DNA of 64,000 nt. Origin: Glomus cerebriforme. Taxonomy: Eukaryota > Glomeromycota > Glomeromycetes > Glomerales > Glomeraceae. The position numbers were made by a program, and so were the translations under genes. The notes under the pieces are model-generated. The model was given only the letters and a program-made list of their open reading frames with translations. It made no database searches and had not been told where the DNA came from. Position 1 is the first letter of the stretch, and each line of letters begins with the position of its first letter. Shown here piece by piece: positions 12,901 through 25,260 of this stretch. The stretch lies in contig QKYT01000069.1 in assembly GCA_003550305.1 (NCBI GenBank), positions 1 through 64,000 on the forward strand. Reading direction: 5' to 3'.

Positions 12901-15900
12901 ACACAGACTATTAATTCTGCTAAAGAACGTGTAGCTGAAGTCATAATGTCTGCTCAACAAAATACTTTAGAATGTCAACCTGGTATGACAATACGTGAAT
13001 CTTTTGAAAATAAAGTTAATAAAGAACTTAATACTGCTCGTGATTCTGCTGGTCGTAGTGCTGAGAAGAGTTTAAGTGAAGATAATAATGTCAAGCAGAT
13101 GGTAATAGCAGGTTCAAAGGGTTCCTTCATTAATATTTCTCAAATGACTGCTTGTGTTGGACAACAGAACGTTGAGGGTAAACGTATACCTTTTGGTTTC
13201 AAGTTTCGTACATTACCTCACTTCACAAAAGATGATCATAGTCCTGAAAGTCGTGGATTTGTAGAAAATTCTTATTTACGTGGCTTGACACCACAAGAAT
13301 TTTTCTTCCACGCCATGGGTGGTCGTGAAGGTAAAATAATTAAAGTTCTAATATTGATTAGGTAAAATTCAATATTCAAATGATGGAATTAATAATCAAA
13401 TTATATTGTTCAATAGGTTTAATTGACACAGCTGTAAAGACTGCTGAAACAGGATATATTCAGCGCCGGTTGGTAAAAGCTTTAGAGGATGTAATGGTAA
13501 AATATGACGGAACTGTTCGTAACTCTCTTGGAGATATTCTTCAATTTTGCTATGGAGAAGATGGAATGGACGCTTGTTTCGTAGAATCTCAAAACATTGA
13601 TTCTTTACCTATGTCTAACGAAACATTTGATAAAAAGTATTTGGTTGAATTACCAAAACCTGAGGAAAAAGAAAAAGATAAAGAAGAGAAGGAGAAGGAA
13701 AACAGAGAGGAAAAAAAGAAACAAGAACTTGAACAAGAAAAAGTTAAAATTAAATCCCAAGATGAAATAGTTAAAGAGAAAATCAGGGCTGAATATGAAC
13801 AATTAAAGGAAGATCGTCACTCGTTACAAACTTTTATATTTCCTAAAGGTGAAAACCGATGGCCATTACCAGTTAATATCAAGCGTCTTATCAAAAATGC
13901 TCAGCAAAAATTCAAAATCATTCCTTCTCAAAGGACAAAAAGTGATTTACAATTTGTTGATGTTATAGACAATGTCGAAGAACTTTTGTCAAAATTGGAG
14001 GTTGTTAAAGGTAAAGACAGAATCAGTGTAGAAGCACAATCGAATGCTACTTTACTCTTCAAGATCTTGTTAAGATCATGGCTAGCCAGTAAACGTGTAA
14101 TAGACGAATTCCATCTCAATCAACAAGCCTTAAAATGGATATTGGGCGAAATTGAGTTACGTTTCCAAAGATCTCTCGTCTCTCCAGGTGAAATGGTTGG
14201 TACTGTTGCTGCACAATCTATTGGTGAACCAGCTACTCAGATGACTTTAAATACTTTCCATTATGCTGGTGTATCGAGTAAAAACGTCACTCTTGGTGTG
14301 CCTCGTCTTAAGGAAATTATCAACGTTGCCAAAAACATAAAAACTCCTTCAGTTCATATATTTTTAAAGGATCAATATAGAAAAGATATTGATCGTGCTA
14401 AAGAAATACAGGCCGCTATCGAATACACCACTTTAAAGACGGTCACTCAACGTACTGAAATTTGGTATGAGCCAGATATTACAACAACCGAGATTGAATC
14501 AGATAGGGAATTCGTAGAATTATACTATGCAATGGAAGATAAAGATTCTATTTCTGGTTATCAATCTCCTTGGGTCTTACGTTTTGAACTTAACCATGAT
14601 GTAATGCTTGACAAAAAATTACACATGGACATCGTAGGTAATAAGATCCAGGAGAATTTCTCAAAAGATATTCACGCAATATGGAATGATGATAACGCTG
14701 ATTTAAAAGTTATACGTTGTCGTATTATAAGTGAACCCGGCAGCACTAAGGAACATATTGATGAAGAAAATGGTCACAAGATTGAGGAAGATGTATTCTT
14801 GAAACGTGTCGAAAATAATATGTTAACTAACATAGGTCTTCGCGGAATTAAAGGAATTTCTCGTGTTTACTTGATTGATAGTAATAAAACTCATATATAT
14901 CTTGATAGTTCGGGTATAATACAGAAAGAAAGTGAATGGACACTTGAAACTGATGGCACAAACTTACAAGAGGTATTAAATGCAGACAACGTTGATTATA
15001 CACGTACATACTCTAATAATTGTGTTGAGATCATGCAAGTTTTGGGCATTGAAGCGACACGTGCCGCATTATTGAAAGAATTACGAGGTGTTATAGAATT
15101 TGACGGTTCTTATGTTAATTACCGTCACTTAGCTCTTTTGTGTGATGTAATGACCTCAAGAGGTCATTTAATGGCCATTACTAGACATGGTATTAACCGT
15201 GCTGAAACTGGTGCTCTAATGAGATGTTCATTTGAAGAAACAGTGGAAATTTTAATGGAGGCGGCAGCTGTTGGAGAAATAGACGATTGTAGAGGCGTAG
15301 CAGAGAATATAATGTTGGGTCAAGTTGCACCTTTGGGTACAGGTGATTTTGATGTATATCTTGATCCAATATTGTTGAGAACTACAACACCTGCTGGTGA
15401 TAGTTCAATTGTGAAGGCCAAAGAAGGTTATGGTGTTGGTGATTATCGTCGTCCTGGAGGCAACATGACTCCAGCTTTAGGTGCCATGACACCATTTGGA
15501 GCTAGTGCCCGTACACCTTCTCATTTCGCGATGACACCAATGTATAGTGCAAAAACACCTTACGATTCACCTGGACCTAGTTCACCAGCATTTTCACCAG
15601 CATTCTCACCAGCATTTTCGCCTGTTCTTGAAGCAGGTGGAAAATCAGTATCAGTGGGTGGTATTTATAGTTACCAAACAAGTCCATATAACACGGGAAG
15701 TCCAAGTTATGGTCCAACATCACCACAATATTCTCCAAGTTCACCTGCTCCAACGGCATTTGCTCATTCTCCAGGTGGTAGCTCTTTTACACCCCAAAGT
15801 CCTGCTTATAGTCCAACTAGTCCTTCATATTCTCCTTCTAGCCCTACGGGTAATTTTGGCGGTGCATCAATGAATGCTTCAAGTACAATTAATGCACAAT

Positions 15901-16566
15901 CAGCTTATAGACAGCAGCCAACAAGTCCTACCTATTCGCCGACGAGTCCATCATATTCTCCTAGTTCACCAAGTTACTCGCCAACTTCTCCAAGTTATAC
16001 TCCAACGTCACCAAATTATACCCCAACATCACCAAAATATTCCCCTACCTCACCAAATTATTCACCTACTTCACCAAGTTATTCTCCAACATCGCCTAAT
16101 TATACACCGACTTCTCCAAGATATTCCCCAAATCAAGCTCAATCTCAGCATTATTCACCAACGTCGCCGATTTACTCACCGACTTCTCCAAGTTACTCTC
16201 CAACTTCACCTCATTATTCGCCTACTTCTCCATCATATTCGTAAGTGATTTATATTCTTTTGAAATAATTAATACCTTAACTAATTTTTGTTTTTATTAT
16301 AGTCCAACATCACCTGTCTACACACCCTCATCACCAAGTAATTATGCACCATCAGGATATTCACCTTCAGGAATGAATGCACCAACTTATAGTCCGAATT
16401 CTTTGTTAAGTCAATCAACGATGAATAGCAATTCTCCGGCATCACCTCGATATAGGTAAGTTATAGATTATAATTATGAACTTGCTTATGTTATTTAGGA
16501 AAGATAATAATATGTTGTACTTTTTCTCTTTATTTAGTCCGACTTCACCTTCCTATTCTCCATAGG
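9925..16566 (+). CDS. RPB1: RNA polymerase II largest subunit RPB1
   Basis: Nine exons: 9925-10011, 10111-10309, 10579-10649, 10934-11263, 11343-11660, 11737-13330, 13417-16240, 16303-16455, 16539-16566; 1867 aa, all GT-AG and in phase. The N-terminal clamp carries the zinc site CQTCG...[10 protein letters not shown]. The catalytic loop NADFDGDEM (517-525) supplies the three Asp residues that hold Mg2+. A Lys/Glu-rich insert lies at about 948-1000 before the conserved WPLPVNI segment. The trigger-loop region [21 protein letters not shown] is intact. The CTD begins around residue 1565 with non-heptad SPAFSP/TP repeats, then has about 20 YSPTSPS-type heptads, including position-7 variants K, R, N, H, I and V. 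Two introns interrupt the CTD. An N at 10344 lies in a T run of intron 2 and does not touch coding sequence. Confidence 0.97.
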
Positions 16567-17021
16567 AAAGATGTTGATAAATGATTATACTTGGTAGAAC
16601 ATTTATATTAAATACATATATATAATAGAAGGTTTTATTTGCATGAGGGGGGATTATTTGAGTTGGTTTTAATGTAATTCTTTTTATGATTTCGATTATA
16701 GAAAGGATGTTATAATAGAAATAGTTACATTTTAACCTTCACAAAAACAAAATTGTGATGTATGAATAATAGCTTCATATTAGACATCAACCATCAAAAC
16801 AAAAAAAAACAATTGTTTTTATATATATAAATATATACTTTATAATATTTTTTTTTTCTTTTCCTTTATTAAAAAAAAGAGGAAGAAATTTTTAATTAGC
16901 TAATATATATACATGTCAAATAGCTATGGTAAGACTTTCTCCTTTTTGTTTCGCTTTTATAGGTTTTATACATATACATATATTTTAATTTTGAAGCCTA
17001 ATTGCGAAAAAAAAAATACCA

Positions 17022-17118
17022 NNNNNNNNNNNNNNNNNNNNNNNNNNNNNNNNNNNNNNNNNNNNNNNNNNNNNNNNNNNNNNNNNNNNNNNNNNNNNNN
17101 NNNNNNNNNNNNNNNNNN
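17022..17118. other. Assembly gap (97 Ns)
   Basis: A run of 97 N. The flanks are A-rich homopolymers, which probably caused the break. Any open frame across it is an artefact. Confidence 0.99.
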
Positions 17119-18400
17119 TGGAAAAACAAAAAAAAAAAAAATAAATTTTTAAAATAATATATTTAATACCAGCGGATGTCTGATTAAAAGATAATTCCTT
17201 AAGTTTAAATCTTACCAGAATTAAATTATCCTTTTTTTTCAGGTTGTATGATTAAGTAACCATATGACAAATAATATAAATTCCCAAAATACTTGACATT
17301 AATAAAAAAAAAAAAAAAATAATGTGATATTAGGATTATAGAAATAAGATATTTTAATAAGCAAATACTGTTCTAATAGAACAAAAATTAGAGAAATGCA
17401 CTTGGATCTAAAACAATTACTTTAAGTTAGTATTATAAAAAGTTTTATTAAATAAAAATTAGATCAATTTGTATACCTGCAATAATATACAAAAGTGGAC
17501 CGAGTTAAGTATTGTATATATATATATGCAAATCTTAATTGTTTTTTTATCATAATCTTATATAACTTCTTTTCTTTTCTTTTTTTAGATAGCACAGTTG
17601 ATGGAAATCAAAAAGATCAAACCCCCAGAAAATCAAGAAAAATAGTACACTCTTTGATTTCTTATGTTATTTTCATCCTTTTATAGTCATAAATCTATAA
17701 TCGCAGTTTTTACGCATTTTTTCTCTTTTTTCTTTAACTTTTATGTAAATCATTTGATTTCTTTAACTCTACATAAATACATTATTTGAATGTGTTGTTA
17801 ATTGCATATTGTGATCTATCATGCAAAAAATTACTGCTAAAATAAATTACAATCGAATACTTCAATCAACGTTACAATTTTTTACCGATGTGAGCAAAAA
17901 CTTTATTAAATTTTTATGATAGAGACGCACCAGGTAGCGAAAGATGCTATTGAGTACGCGGATCCTAGGCCATTTATTTTAATGCGAGTCCCAACTTCAT
18001 ATTATTTCTTTGCTCTTTCAATTTTCGTAAATTTCTATTGCTAATTTGTTTCTATCACTAACTACGAACTTCTCATCCCCATACTCTTTTACTACACCAC
18101 ATTTTCGAAATAAATAATCCCACCCGTATCTTGCGTGCTTCTTTACCAGCCACACAATGATCATTGTTTTTTATTTATATGTATAATACTTTTTTTATAG
18201 GAACAAACAAATATAAATTAGGATACTGGATGTATTGGTATTTCTAATTTTCCATATAAATTATTTTTAGTTTTTATAAGATTATATTGTTTATTTATCA
18301 AGCAAAAAAGCTTTTCTATACAAAAATAAAACAAAAACAAATTACTGCGCAAAAAAATATATATAACTATTTACACTGTAATTAAAATTTTATATTATGC

Positions 18401-18431
18401 AAAAATAAAATAAAATAAAATAAAATAAAAT
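18401..18431. repeat. (TAAAA)n microsatellite
   Basis: About six tandem copies of the pentamer TAAAA, in the likely 3' UTR of the minus-strand MED15 gene. Confidence 0.8.
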
Positions 18432-18538
18432 ATACTTCACATTTTCACCTACTATTATACCATCCTTTATATATATATTTTAGTACTTTTTTTATTACAC
18501 CTCTTATTTCATCCTTTACGCCAAAAAGTCTTTCCAAC

Positions 18539-21500
18539 TCAAGCGATATTGTGCAAAGCAAACCACCCACCCAAGTCGTAACTTGGAATGTCTTGAGATT
18601 TCAATCCGTTAATGCGATCACGTCCAGCTCTTACTGGGGGTTGGAGAACTTGCATTAACTCCCTACCTTTATGTACCAATCGCTGCGCTTGTTTGCGGAC
18701 CCCTTCCATTGAGACACCTTCATCAATATAATTTTTTTGTAGTTCTTCAGATGCATCTTCTTTTGATGGTAATGAGATTGTGTTATTATTTACAATAACC
18801 TCTTGGCTGCTCTTGGCCTGCACGTTTTTTTGTAGTTGCTGTTCTTCAGACTTTACAATATCATCTGAGATGACAATGATAGAATTTCCACTTGATTGTG
18901 CAGGTATAGTAGCATTCGTTTCAGCGGATTTTGTTGGAGGATCAATAATCACCACATCTGGCGATTGCTTGCTTGATGCAACCTTCTTGTTCGGTTGTTC
19001 ATCTGTTGATGATTGCCTACGTTTCTTATTACCTGTTGAACTTCCAGGCGCCGAACTATCACGAGAATGCTGCTTTTGTGTTGGAAGCTTCAAATCAGAT
19101 AGGTTCATGCGAGGTGGAATGATGCTCTCAACTTGAGGTTGTGGGCGTTGTTGTGGTAAAACTGGATTTGCATTACTGAACCCTGCAGGTTCTATGATAC
19201 CTCTTCTTCTGCTCTCCACGAATATGAAATACTTCCGGAATTGCTGTAATAAACTCTCCACAAGATCAAGCCTTAACAAAAATTTATCAGGAAGAGCTTT
19301 TAATTGATCCTCGATCATGTATTTCATTCCCAAAAGACGATAAGTGCCTTGACTTGATTTAGTATAATGCCAAAAGTATGGTAATACATTGTCTACTTCA
19401 TGATACATCGGCTGTAATTCCTTTAATTTGTCCATAATCTTGTTCTTTTCGTCATCAGTCAAGTCATGGATTTCATGATATTGAATCCTTCGATCCTTGG
19501 CACGAGCATCGATAGTTGCAATTTGATTACTTGCTTCCTGAGCTTCTTTCTCATTCAAAACTGCTAAACCCGTTTGCGTTGCAGGTGTAGAGGATGATGA
19601 TTGTCCTATACTAGTATTCGTCTGCGTGTTGGATTGGGGTTGGCTTTGAGAATTAGGACGGAAAGCTGGCATGCTCAAATTAGCAATTCCAATTGATGAT
19701 GCTTGGGTACCTATCGTATTAGGTCTTGCGACAGCAATCATTGGATTATTTTGAACTAACATTGCGTTTGATTGTAATACATTTACACCTGAAGCAAGCA
19801 TTGCATTTGCTGTTGTATTATTATTCTGTGCCATTTTAATAGCCGCAGGGTTAATAGAAGTTGCTGTGCTATTATTAGACATCTTAGCCAACATATTAAA
19901 CATATTAGCATTCAATATTGGATTAGAGTTTGCATTTGTCATCATGTTAGGACGCGCAGCATTTTGAATATTGATCCCAGCGTTAGCTTGTTGTAAAATA
20001 TTAGAATTTGACTGTAACATAAGTCCGGTATTTTGTTGAATTACTGGAGAATTAACAGTATTCGCTGAAACTTGAGAAACTTGTGTTGAAGTTCCTTGAA
20101 CTGGGGAAGCATTTTGACTTTGTTGTATCACTGGGCTTATTGACATCTTGGCTGCAACGGAATTAGCACCTCCTTGAATCTTAACTTGCGCTGCTGCCAT
20201 TTTAGGTGTTTGATTTCTTGAAGGTCCTTTAGGTGGCGGCATGTTCGTTTTTGTTACAGGAACCGTATTCACCGCTGAAGCATTGTTCGCAGCACTAATC
20301 AGATTTTGATTCATAATCATCTTACTGATCATATCATTTGACATATTTTGCGCTGGCACTCTTCTAGTGTTTGGAGGCATTTTTATAGGGATCCCATTAT
20401 TCACAATAGCTGTAGTTTGTTTCAATCTATTATTCATCGTTGACAAATCTTGACTTGTTTGCTGAGGTGTTTTTGGTTGATTCATGATGGGTGTTGACTG
20501 CTGTTGTTGCTGATTAATTTGCGCTTGTGCTTGTGCTGCTTGTGCTGCTTGAGCTGCTTGAACTTGCTGATGTCTTACAATCGTTGCCATTAATTCTTCT
20601 TCATTCATACGTGGCTGTAATTGATTGTTGTGACGAAATTGAACCTGCTGTGGCCTCGGTGATGATGTTACTTGAACAGCCGGACGTGGAAAATTTGCTC
20701 CTAACATTTGAGTCTGTTGCAATGTTTGTTGCCCTGACTGTTGTCGTGCTAATTGGTATTTTCTGATTGTCTCTTGTTGCAAGATCTTCTGCTGATATTG
20801 AGGATTTGCTTGCAGAAATTGATATAAATGCGCATGATTTCGCAATGATGTCTGTGGAGATTGTTGTGATTGTTGTTGTTGTTGTTGTTGTTGTTGAGCA
20901 GCCTGTTGTTGTAATAATTGCAAAATATGTTGATGCACCTGCGGATTCACTTGATTTGCTTGCTGTTGTTGTTGCAGCAAGGCTTGTGCTTGTTGTGCTT
21001 GTTGTACACGTCTTTGTTGCAGAATATGCTGTCGAAGTTGTTCGTGCTGCTGCGGTGAATGAAATGGTTGTTGTTGCTGTTGTTGCTGTTGCTGTTGTTG
21101 CTGTTGTTGTTGCTGCTGTTGCTGCTGCTGCTGTTGTTGTTGTGAGAGTTGAGCGAGCAGCGGCTGTTGTTGTAAAGTTTGCTGCTGTTTAACTACTTGT
21201 TGTTGCTGTTGTTGCTGTTGTTGTTGAGTTACTTGTTGTTGAGCTACTTGCGTAGCCTGTTGTTGAACAGCAGCGGTCTGATTTTGTTGCTGCTGCTGCT
21301 GAGCAGCGCGAAGTTTAAGATGCGCCATTTTTGCTGCTATTTCTTGATTGTATTCGTCTCTTGAATTGGCCTTGTTATACGCATCGTCTTCCCACTTTTT
21401 TGAGGTAATAAATCTTTGATTCGTTGTGAGGTTACGCATTTGCATTTTCAAAAGTTCAAGGAGCTTAAATAACATGCCTACATTAGTTTTACGTTCGTCG

Positions 21501-21586
21501 TCTGACAATGTAAGACGCCAGTCAGTTGAAGAAGAGGCGGCAGCATTCATGTTTATTTGATTAACATTGCCATAGAATCCAGACAT
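18539..21586 (-). CDS. MED15: Mediator complex subunit 15 (Gal11/MED15)
   Basis: Single 1015-aa open frame without introns, unusual among its intron-rich neighbours. Residues ~20-95 form a KIX-like activator-binding domain: DWRLTLSDDERK, then WEDDAYNKANSRDEYNQEIAAKMAHL. A Gln-rich region follows (about 95-320), including one uninterrupted run of roughly 25 Gln encoded by mixed CAA/CAG. A long Asn/Ala/Gln/Met-rich linker follows. The C-terminal part holds the conserved fungal segment with ARAKDRRIQYHEIHDLT, ELQPMYHEVDNVLPYFWHYTK and LPDKFLLRLDLVESLLQQFRKYF, and ends with GGWFALHNIA. MED15 is a Mediator tail subunit that binds activators. A broken copy of its 5' end lies at 23575-23925. Plus-strand frames over the polyQ tract are shadows. 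Confidence 0.93.
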   Translation of the reverse strand: MSGFYGNVNQINMNAAASSSTDWRLTLSDDERKTNVGMLFKLLELLKMQMRNLTTNQRFITSKKWEDDAYNKANSRDEYNQEIAAKMAHLKLRAAQQQQQQNQTAAVQQQATQVAQQQVTQQQQQQQQQQVVKQQQTLQQQPLLAQLSQQQQQQQQQQQQQQQQQQQQQQQQQPFHSPQQHEQLRQHILQQRRVQQAQQAQALLQQQQQANQVNPQVHQHILQLLQQQAAQQQQQQQQQSQQSPQTSLRNHAHLYQFLQANPQYQQKILQQETIRKYQLARQQSGQQTLQQTQMLGANFPRPAVQVTSSPRPQQVQFRHNNQLQPRMNEEELMATIVRHQQVQAAQAAQAAQAQAQINQQQQQSTPIMNQPKTPQQTSQDLSTMNNRLKQTTAIVNNGIPIKMPPNTRRVPAQNMSNDMISKMIMNQNLISAANNASAVNTVPVTKTNMPPPKGPSRNQTPKMAAAQVKIQGGANSVAAKMSISPVIQQSQNASPVQGTSTQVSQVSANTVNSPVIQQNTGLMLQSNSNILQQANAGINIQNAARPNMMTNANSNPILNANMFNMLAKMSNNSTATSINPAAIKMAQNNNTTANAMLASGVNVLQSNAMLVQNNPMIAVARPNTIGTQASSIGIANLSMPAFRPNSQSQPQSNTQTNTSIGQSSSSTPATQTGLAVLNEKEAQEASNQIATIDARAKDRRIQYHEIHDLTDDEKNKIMDKLKELQPMYHEVDNVLPYFWHYTKSSQGTYRLLGMKYMIEDQLKALPDKFLLRLDLVESLLQQFRKYFIFVESRRRGIIEPAGFSNANPVLPQQRPQPQVESIIPPRMNLSDLKLPTQKQHSRDSSAPGSSTGNKKRRQSSTDEQPNKKVASSKQSPDVVIIDPPTKSAETNATIPAQSSGNSIIVISDDIVKSEEQQLQKNVQAKSSQEVIVNNNTISLPSKEDASEELQKNYIDEGVSMEGVRKQAQRLVHKGRELMQVLQPPVRAGRDRINGLKSQDIPSYDLGGWFALHNIA

Positions 21587-23034
21587 AATAAAATTATTTG
21601 TTATATGAGTAGGAATTTGGTTTAAAAATGTAAAAGCTATGAACGTAAAAGGTTTTATTTTATTTAATTTTTTCTTTATATTTATTTATTTGTTTGTATA
21701 AACGTTAAAGGAAGTGATAGAAAATTTTTTAAAAAATATTTTAATAAACACCACAAGAAAAATACTTGGGTAAATAAAAAAAGAGGAAAATTTAGGTTGT
21801 ATAAACAATGAAAAAAAGGTGGGTATAATAAGGAATTTTTTATTTTTATTTTTTTTTTTTTTTTAGTACGTTTAGTGAGGACTAAAAATCTGGTAATATT
21901 ATTTGAGATTTACGTCCTTTTGTTCAAAGTTAGGGAATAAAGAATTTGTCAAACGGAGTAGCAGACAAATAAATTCTTATATATGGAATTTTGCTCCCCC
22001 TTTTTTTGTGGTACATATAAATAATATAAAAAAATTTACACAATTGAATACTTTAAAAAAATATATATAATAATAATATATGTTGGTTTATCATCTCAAA
22101 CGCGTTGTTATTTATATACATCCGCAGTATTACTATATTTTCTTTTTTTTATATTCGAAAAAGGTTTAACTACAAAAAGGATACCCGTCTAATAACTTTT
22201 TTTTTTTTTTAAAAAAAAAAGAATAGCATTTAATGATGATATATCTTTTTAAAATTTCCAGCAAAAGAGAGAAATAACTACGGAAAGATTTTATTTATCT
22301 ATTCCTAATATATTCTTGCACAATATCTGCAAAAGGCTGTTATTTTTGCAGATTTATTTGATGATCACTTGAAACATGGTATCAATTCGGAAATTAACAT
22401 TTATTGTCCCTGAGAAAGTAGGATAAAAAAAACCTTTGAAAATATTTTTGAAAATTCTTTCGTTTAAAAATCAAAAAATTGAGTTTCAACAGTTTTTAAT
22501 TATTTTTTGATAAAAAGTTGTGAACATTTGGTAAATTACTGAATAAATGCATGAAAGTTTCGGACGCCTTTTGCTTAGTTACATTGACAATGGAAATGTT
22601 ACAGTTGCATATTGTCACTTATTTTGGGTTTCTATTTGAGTAATACGTTTTGTTCGTATGCATACTAGTAATGGATAAGTTAATTGCTTATAAAATTTAT
22701 TTCCTTTTTAAGTTGTTTGCCAATGTAAAAATTTCCATTATCAAATAATTTATTATAATTTATTATTAATTATTTTATTTTATTGCGGAAATTAAATACA
22801 CTTTTTTCTAAATTCACGTGATTTTTTTCATAGTTTCTAAATTCGAACGGAAAGACCTTTATACCAAATTTGTTCGGTAAAGAAACAAAGATATAACCAA
22901 ATAGAATTTTTTTAAAAAAAAAATATATTAAATATATTCTACGACGCATTTAACTTTATCTCCCGTTGTCCCGCTGTCGTGTAATTATTTTCCCTGAAAA
23001 TAATATTGCCATCAAATTATAATTTTATGGTTAT
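21587..23034. promoter_or_regulatory. MED15 / pseudo-POP3 divergent intergenic region
   Basis: This spacer lies between the MED15 start and the decayed POP3 copy and should contain the MED15 promoter. Several patches (around 21706, 22120, 22180, 22520 and 22770) recur in the same order and orientation at 23930-24250, showing that the promoter region was duplicated along with the genes. A CACGTG box is at 22815-22820. Confidence 0.6.
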
Positions 23035-23395
23035 CAAAATTCACAAACATTCCAAACTTTCCAAAGGTCAGGGAAAGAAATAATAATAACAGAGACGATC
23101 AGAAAGGAGAAATATAGAGACATCAAAAAGTGAATACAATATACTGGTAACACAAGAACGAAAACGAAAGACTGTTTTCAAAATTGTTCTTGGTTTTCCA
23201 TTTAATATAAGCTGATAAATATCATTGACATGAGAAAAATTTGTATGAATTAGATTGCTATATTTTTAGCACTAATTTCTCAATTAAAGATCAAAATAAA
23301 ATCTTTAATGCTCTTTGTAATTGAATTATCTAAAAATCGGGTTCAAAAACCATTATTAATTTTTAAATATCTTCACGTCTGTCGCAAAATTTCAT
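23035..23395 (+). pseudogene. Decayed partial copy of POP3 (5' half)
   Basis: Nucleotide similarity to 26195-26575 of the intact POP3 gene: shared CAAGAACGAAAACGAAAGAC, TCCATTTAATATAAGCTG and GATCAAAAT segments, the same exon 1/intron 1/exon 2 order, and a shared GGTTCAAAA...TTTTTAAATATCTTCAC tail. The start codon, the intron-1 donor (GGTAAG to GATAAA) and the reading frame are lost, and several short indels are present. Introns are retained, so this came from a DNA duplication, not from retroposition. Confidence 0.85.
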
Positions 23396-23574
23396 AAATA
23401 ACGAATTATTATTATTGAGATTAGATATGATATTAAGCCAAAATGGTTCAACTTTCTACCAGATTGATAATTAAATGTAAGTTTATTAAAGTTTTCAGAT
23501 GGTTCATTAATGTTAAACTTGATTAACAACAATTCTCATTTTTTTGTGAAATCTGAGCAAGCATCGATTATTGT

Positions 23575-23925
23575 TGTAAAATTTGTTGTAAAGTTTGTTG
23601 CTACTTAACTGCTTGTTGTTATTGTTGCTGTTGTTGTTGGGCTACTTGCGTAGCCTGTTGTTGAGCAGCAACGGTCTGGTTTTGTTGCTTCTGCTGTTGA
23701 GCAGCGCGAAGTTTAATTCTTTGATTGTATTCTTCTTTTGAACTGGCTTTGTTATACGAATCGTCTTTCCACTTTTTTGTCTTTGATTCGTTGTGAAGTT
23801 AGGCATTTGCATTTTCAAAGGATTCAAGGAGCTTAAATAACATGACTGCATTAGCTTTATGTTCTTCGTATAACAATGTAAGACGCCAGTCAGTTGAAGA
23901 AGGGGCGTCACGCTATAAGCGTTAA
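23575..23925 (-). pseudogene. Decayed partial copy of MED15 (KIX region and start of polyQ)
   Basis: Similar to 21170-21545 on the same strand. The segments for the Gln-rich start, the AARSLKL/KEEYNQ region, the WKDDSYNK-like region and the SSTDWRLTL-like region are recognisable at nucleotide level. Small deletions remove parts of the KIX domain (near 23720 and 23780) and shift the frame, and the ATG is gone. Upstream promoter patches were copied too (23926-24250). Confidence 0.88.
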
Positions 23926-24262
23926 AGGAAGTGTGAAAATGATTTTTTTTTGTGCGGTTTAAGGCATTATAAAATCAGCCCAAAATGATTAGACCGGTTG
24001 CAAATTACATCTATAATATTAAATTTATATGTCACACATCCGCAGTTGCGCAGTATTCCATTTTACAACTACGAAAGGGTACCAGTCTAATAACTTTTTT
24101 TTACAAAGTAACATTTAACGATGATAAAAGGCGAACGAAAGAAATGAACATTTGGTAAATTACTGAATAAATGCGTAAAAGTATTTGAGTAATTCTTTTT
24201 GTTAATTGGTTCAAACTAATGATTATTTATTTTATTGCGGAAATTAAATAAAGCGTCCTTAT

Positions 24263-24400
24263 CCTAGACCCTTGGATCAGGGTGAAACCCTGGGGTCTAG
24301 GAAATTTACCCAAATCTGATTGGTCTATAATGTGGCACGACTGATTTTTGTTAGCCACCGAAATTTATTGGAACGTTATTTCTTGCGTAACATTTATGCT
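24263..24400. repeat. Hairpin plus dispersed repeat fragment
   Basis: Positions 24263-24301 form a nested inverted repeat (CCTAGACCC...GGGTCTAGG around CAGGGTGAAACCCTG). The DNA that follows (CTGATTGGTC, ATAATGTGGC, AAATTTATTGGA, TTGCGTAA) matches the reverse complement of 36620-36705. It is probably the end of a degraded transposon family. Confidence 0.6.
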
Positions 24401-25260
24401 AAAACAAAAATTTTGTATTTAAAAACAAATTTACAATTATAATTATTTGAAAGAATTTTTGCTAAATGTCATAAGTGGTAATTGCACTACACATGAAATT
24501 TTTTTACTTTATTTAAATATATTAAGTTATTAATCTAATCATAATATAAATACTATTAATATATATAAATTTATGGAATAGAAAAAGTTTTTCTAAGGTT
24601 AGAAAAGCTGTTGTTTAGATAGTTATTAAGAAAAATATGAATTTTTGATTCTTATAATTTTTTTTTTACTTTAAGTAAATTTTTTAAATTATCATTTTTT
24701 TTTACAAGTATTCTTAACTTTAGCCAAAATTATCATATTTAGCCAGAATTAAGTGGTGACAATCACTGGTAAAAACAATGAGATTTAGCAATATTCTATA
24801 TAAGAACTATAATGATTATGTATATTGAATGTTTAAAGAACCAAAAGTAAAAAATAAATACAAGTTTCTATATTTATTTCAAAGTTCTAAATTTCTGTAG
24901 ACTTTTAGTCTATATAATAAAATAAATAATAGTTGTATATAAATTTTTAATAATATTATCATATTTTTCAATAATACATAATATCAGAATTTCTTATAAA
25001 ATTTTTGGTTAAGGTGATTAGTGAAAAGAGTCCATTTTATTAATTTATTATAAAGAATAATGATTGAATAAAAAAAGATTTACAGCTATTAATATTTACA
25101 AAATATACAGTATAATGTATCTAATAGAGAATGTAACAAAGAATCTATTACTTATAATGTTTAGTTTAATAAATATAAAGGTAATATATAACATTAAATT
25201 GTATCAAACAGTTAATATTTTGAATTATAATTTATTTTGAATAATTTATTATATATTAGT

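Larger units (their letters stand above)
16567..18538. other. Intergenic region between RPB1 and MED15 3' ends
   Basis: About 2 kb between the plus-strand RPB1 stop and the minus-strand MED15 stop. It is AT-rich, interrupted by the assembly gap, with a pentanucleotide repeat near the MED15 end. A 63-codon frame at 17495-17686 has no recognisable features and is not called. A GC-richer patch at about 17920-18150 is unexplained. Confidence 0.4.

Noticed and set aside
15547..16248. Alternative-frame ORFs across the CTD repeats
   Set aside because: His/Leu/Gln-rich products of reading the heptad repeat in the wrong frame.
17495..17686. 63-codon ORF after the assembly gap
   Set aside because: Hydrophobic AT-driven composition with no conserved features; it crosses a likely 3' flank.
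20527..21364. Plus-strand open frames over the MED15 polyQ tract
   Set aside because: They are antisense readings of CAG/CAA repeats (Val/Leu-rich text) and have no start context or domain.
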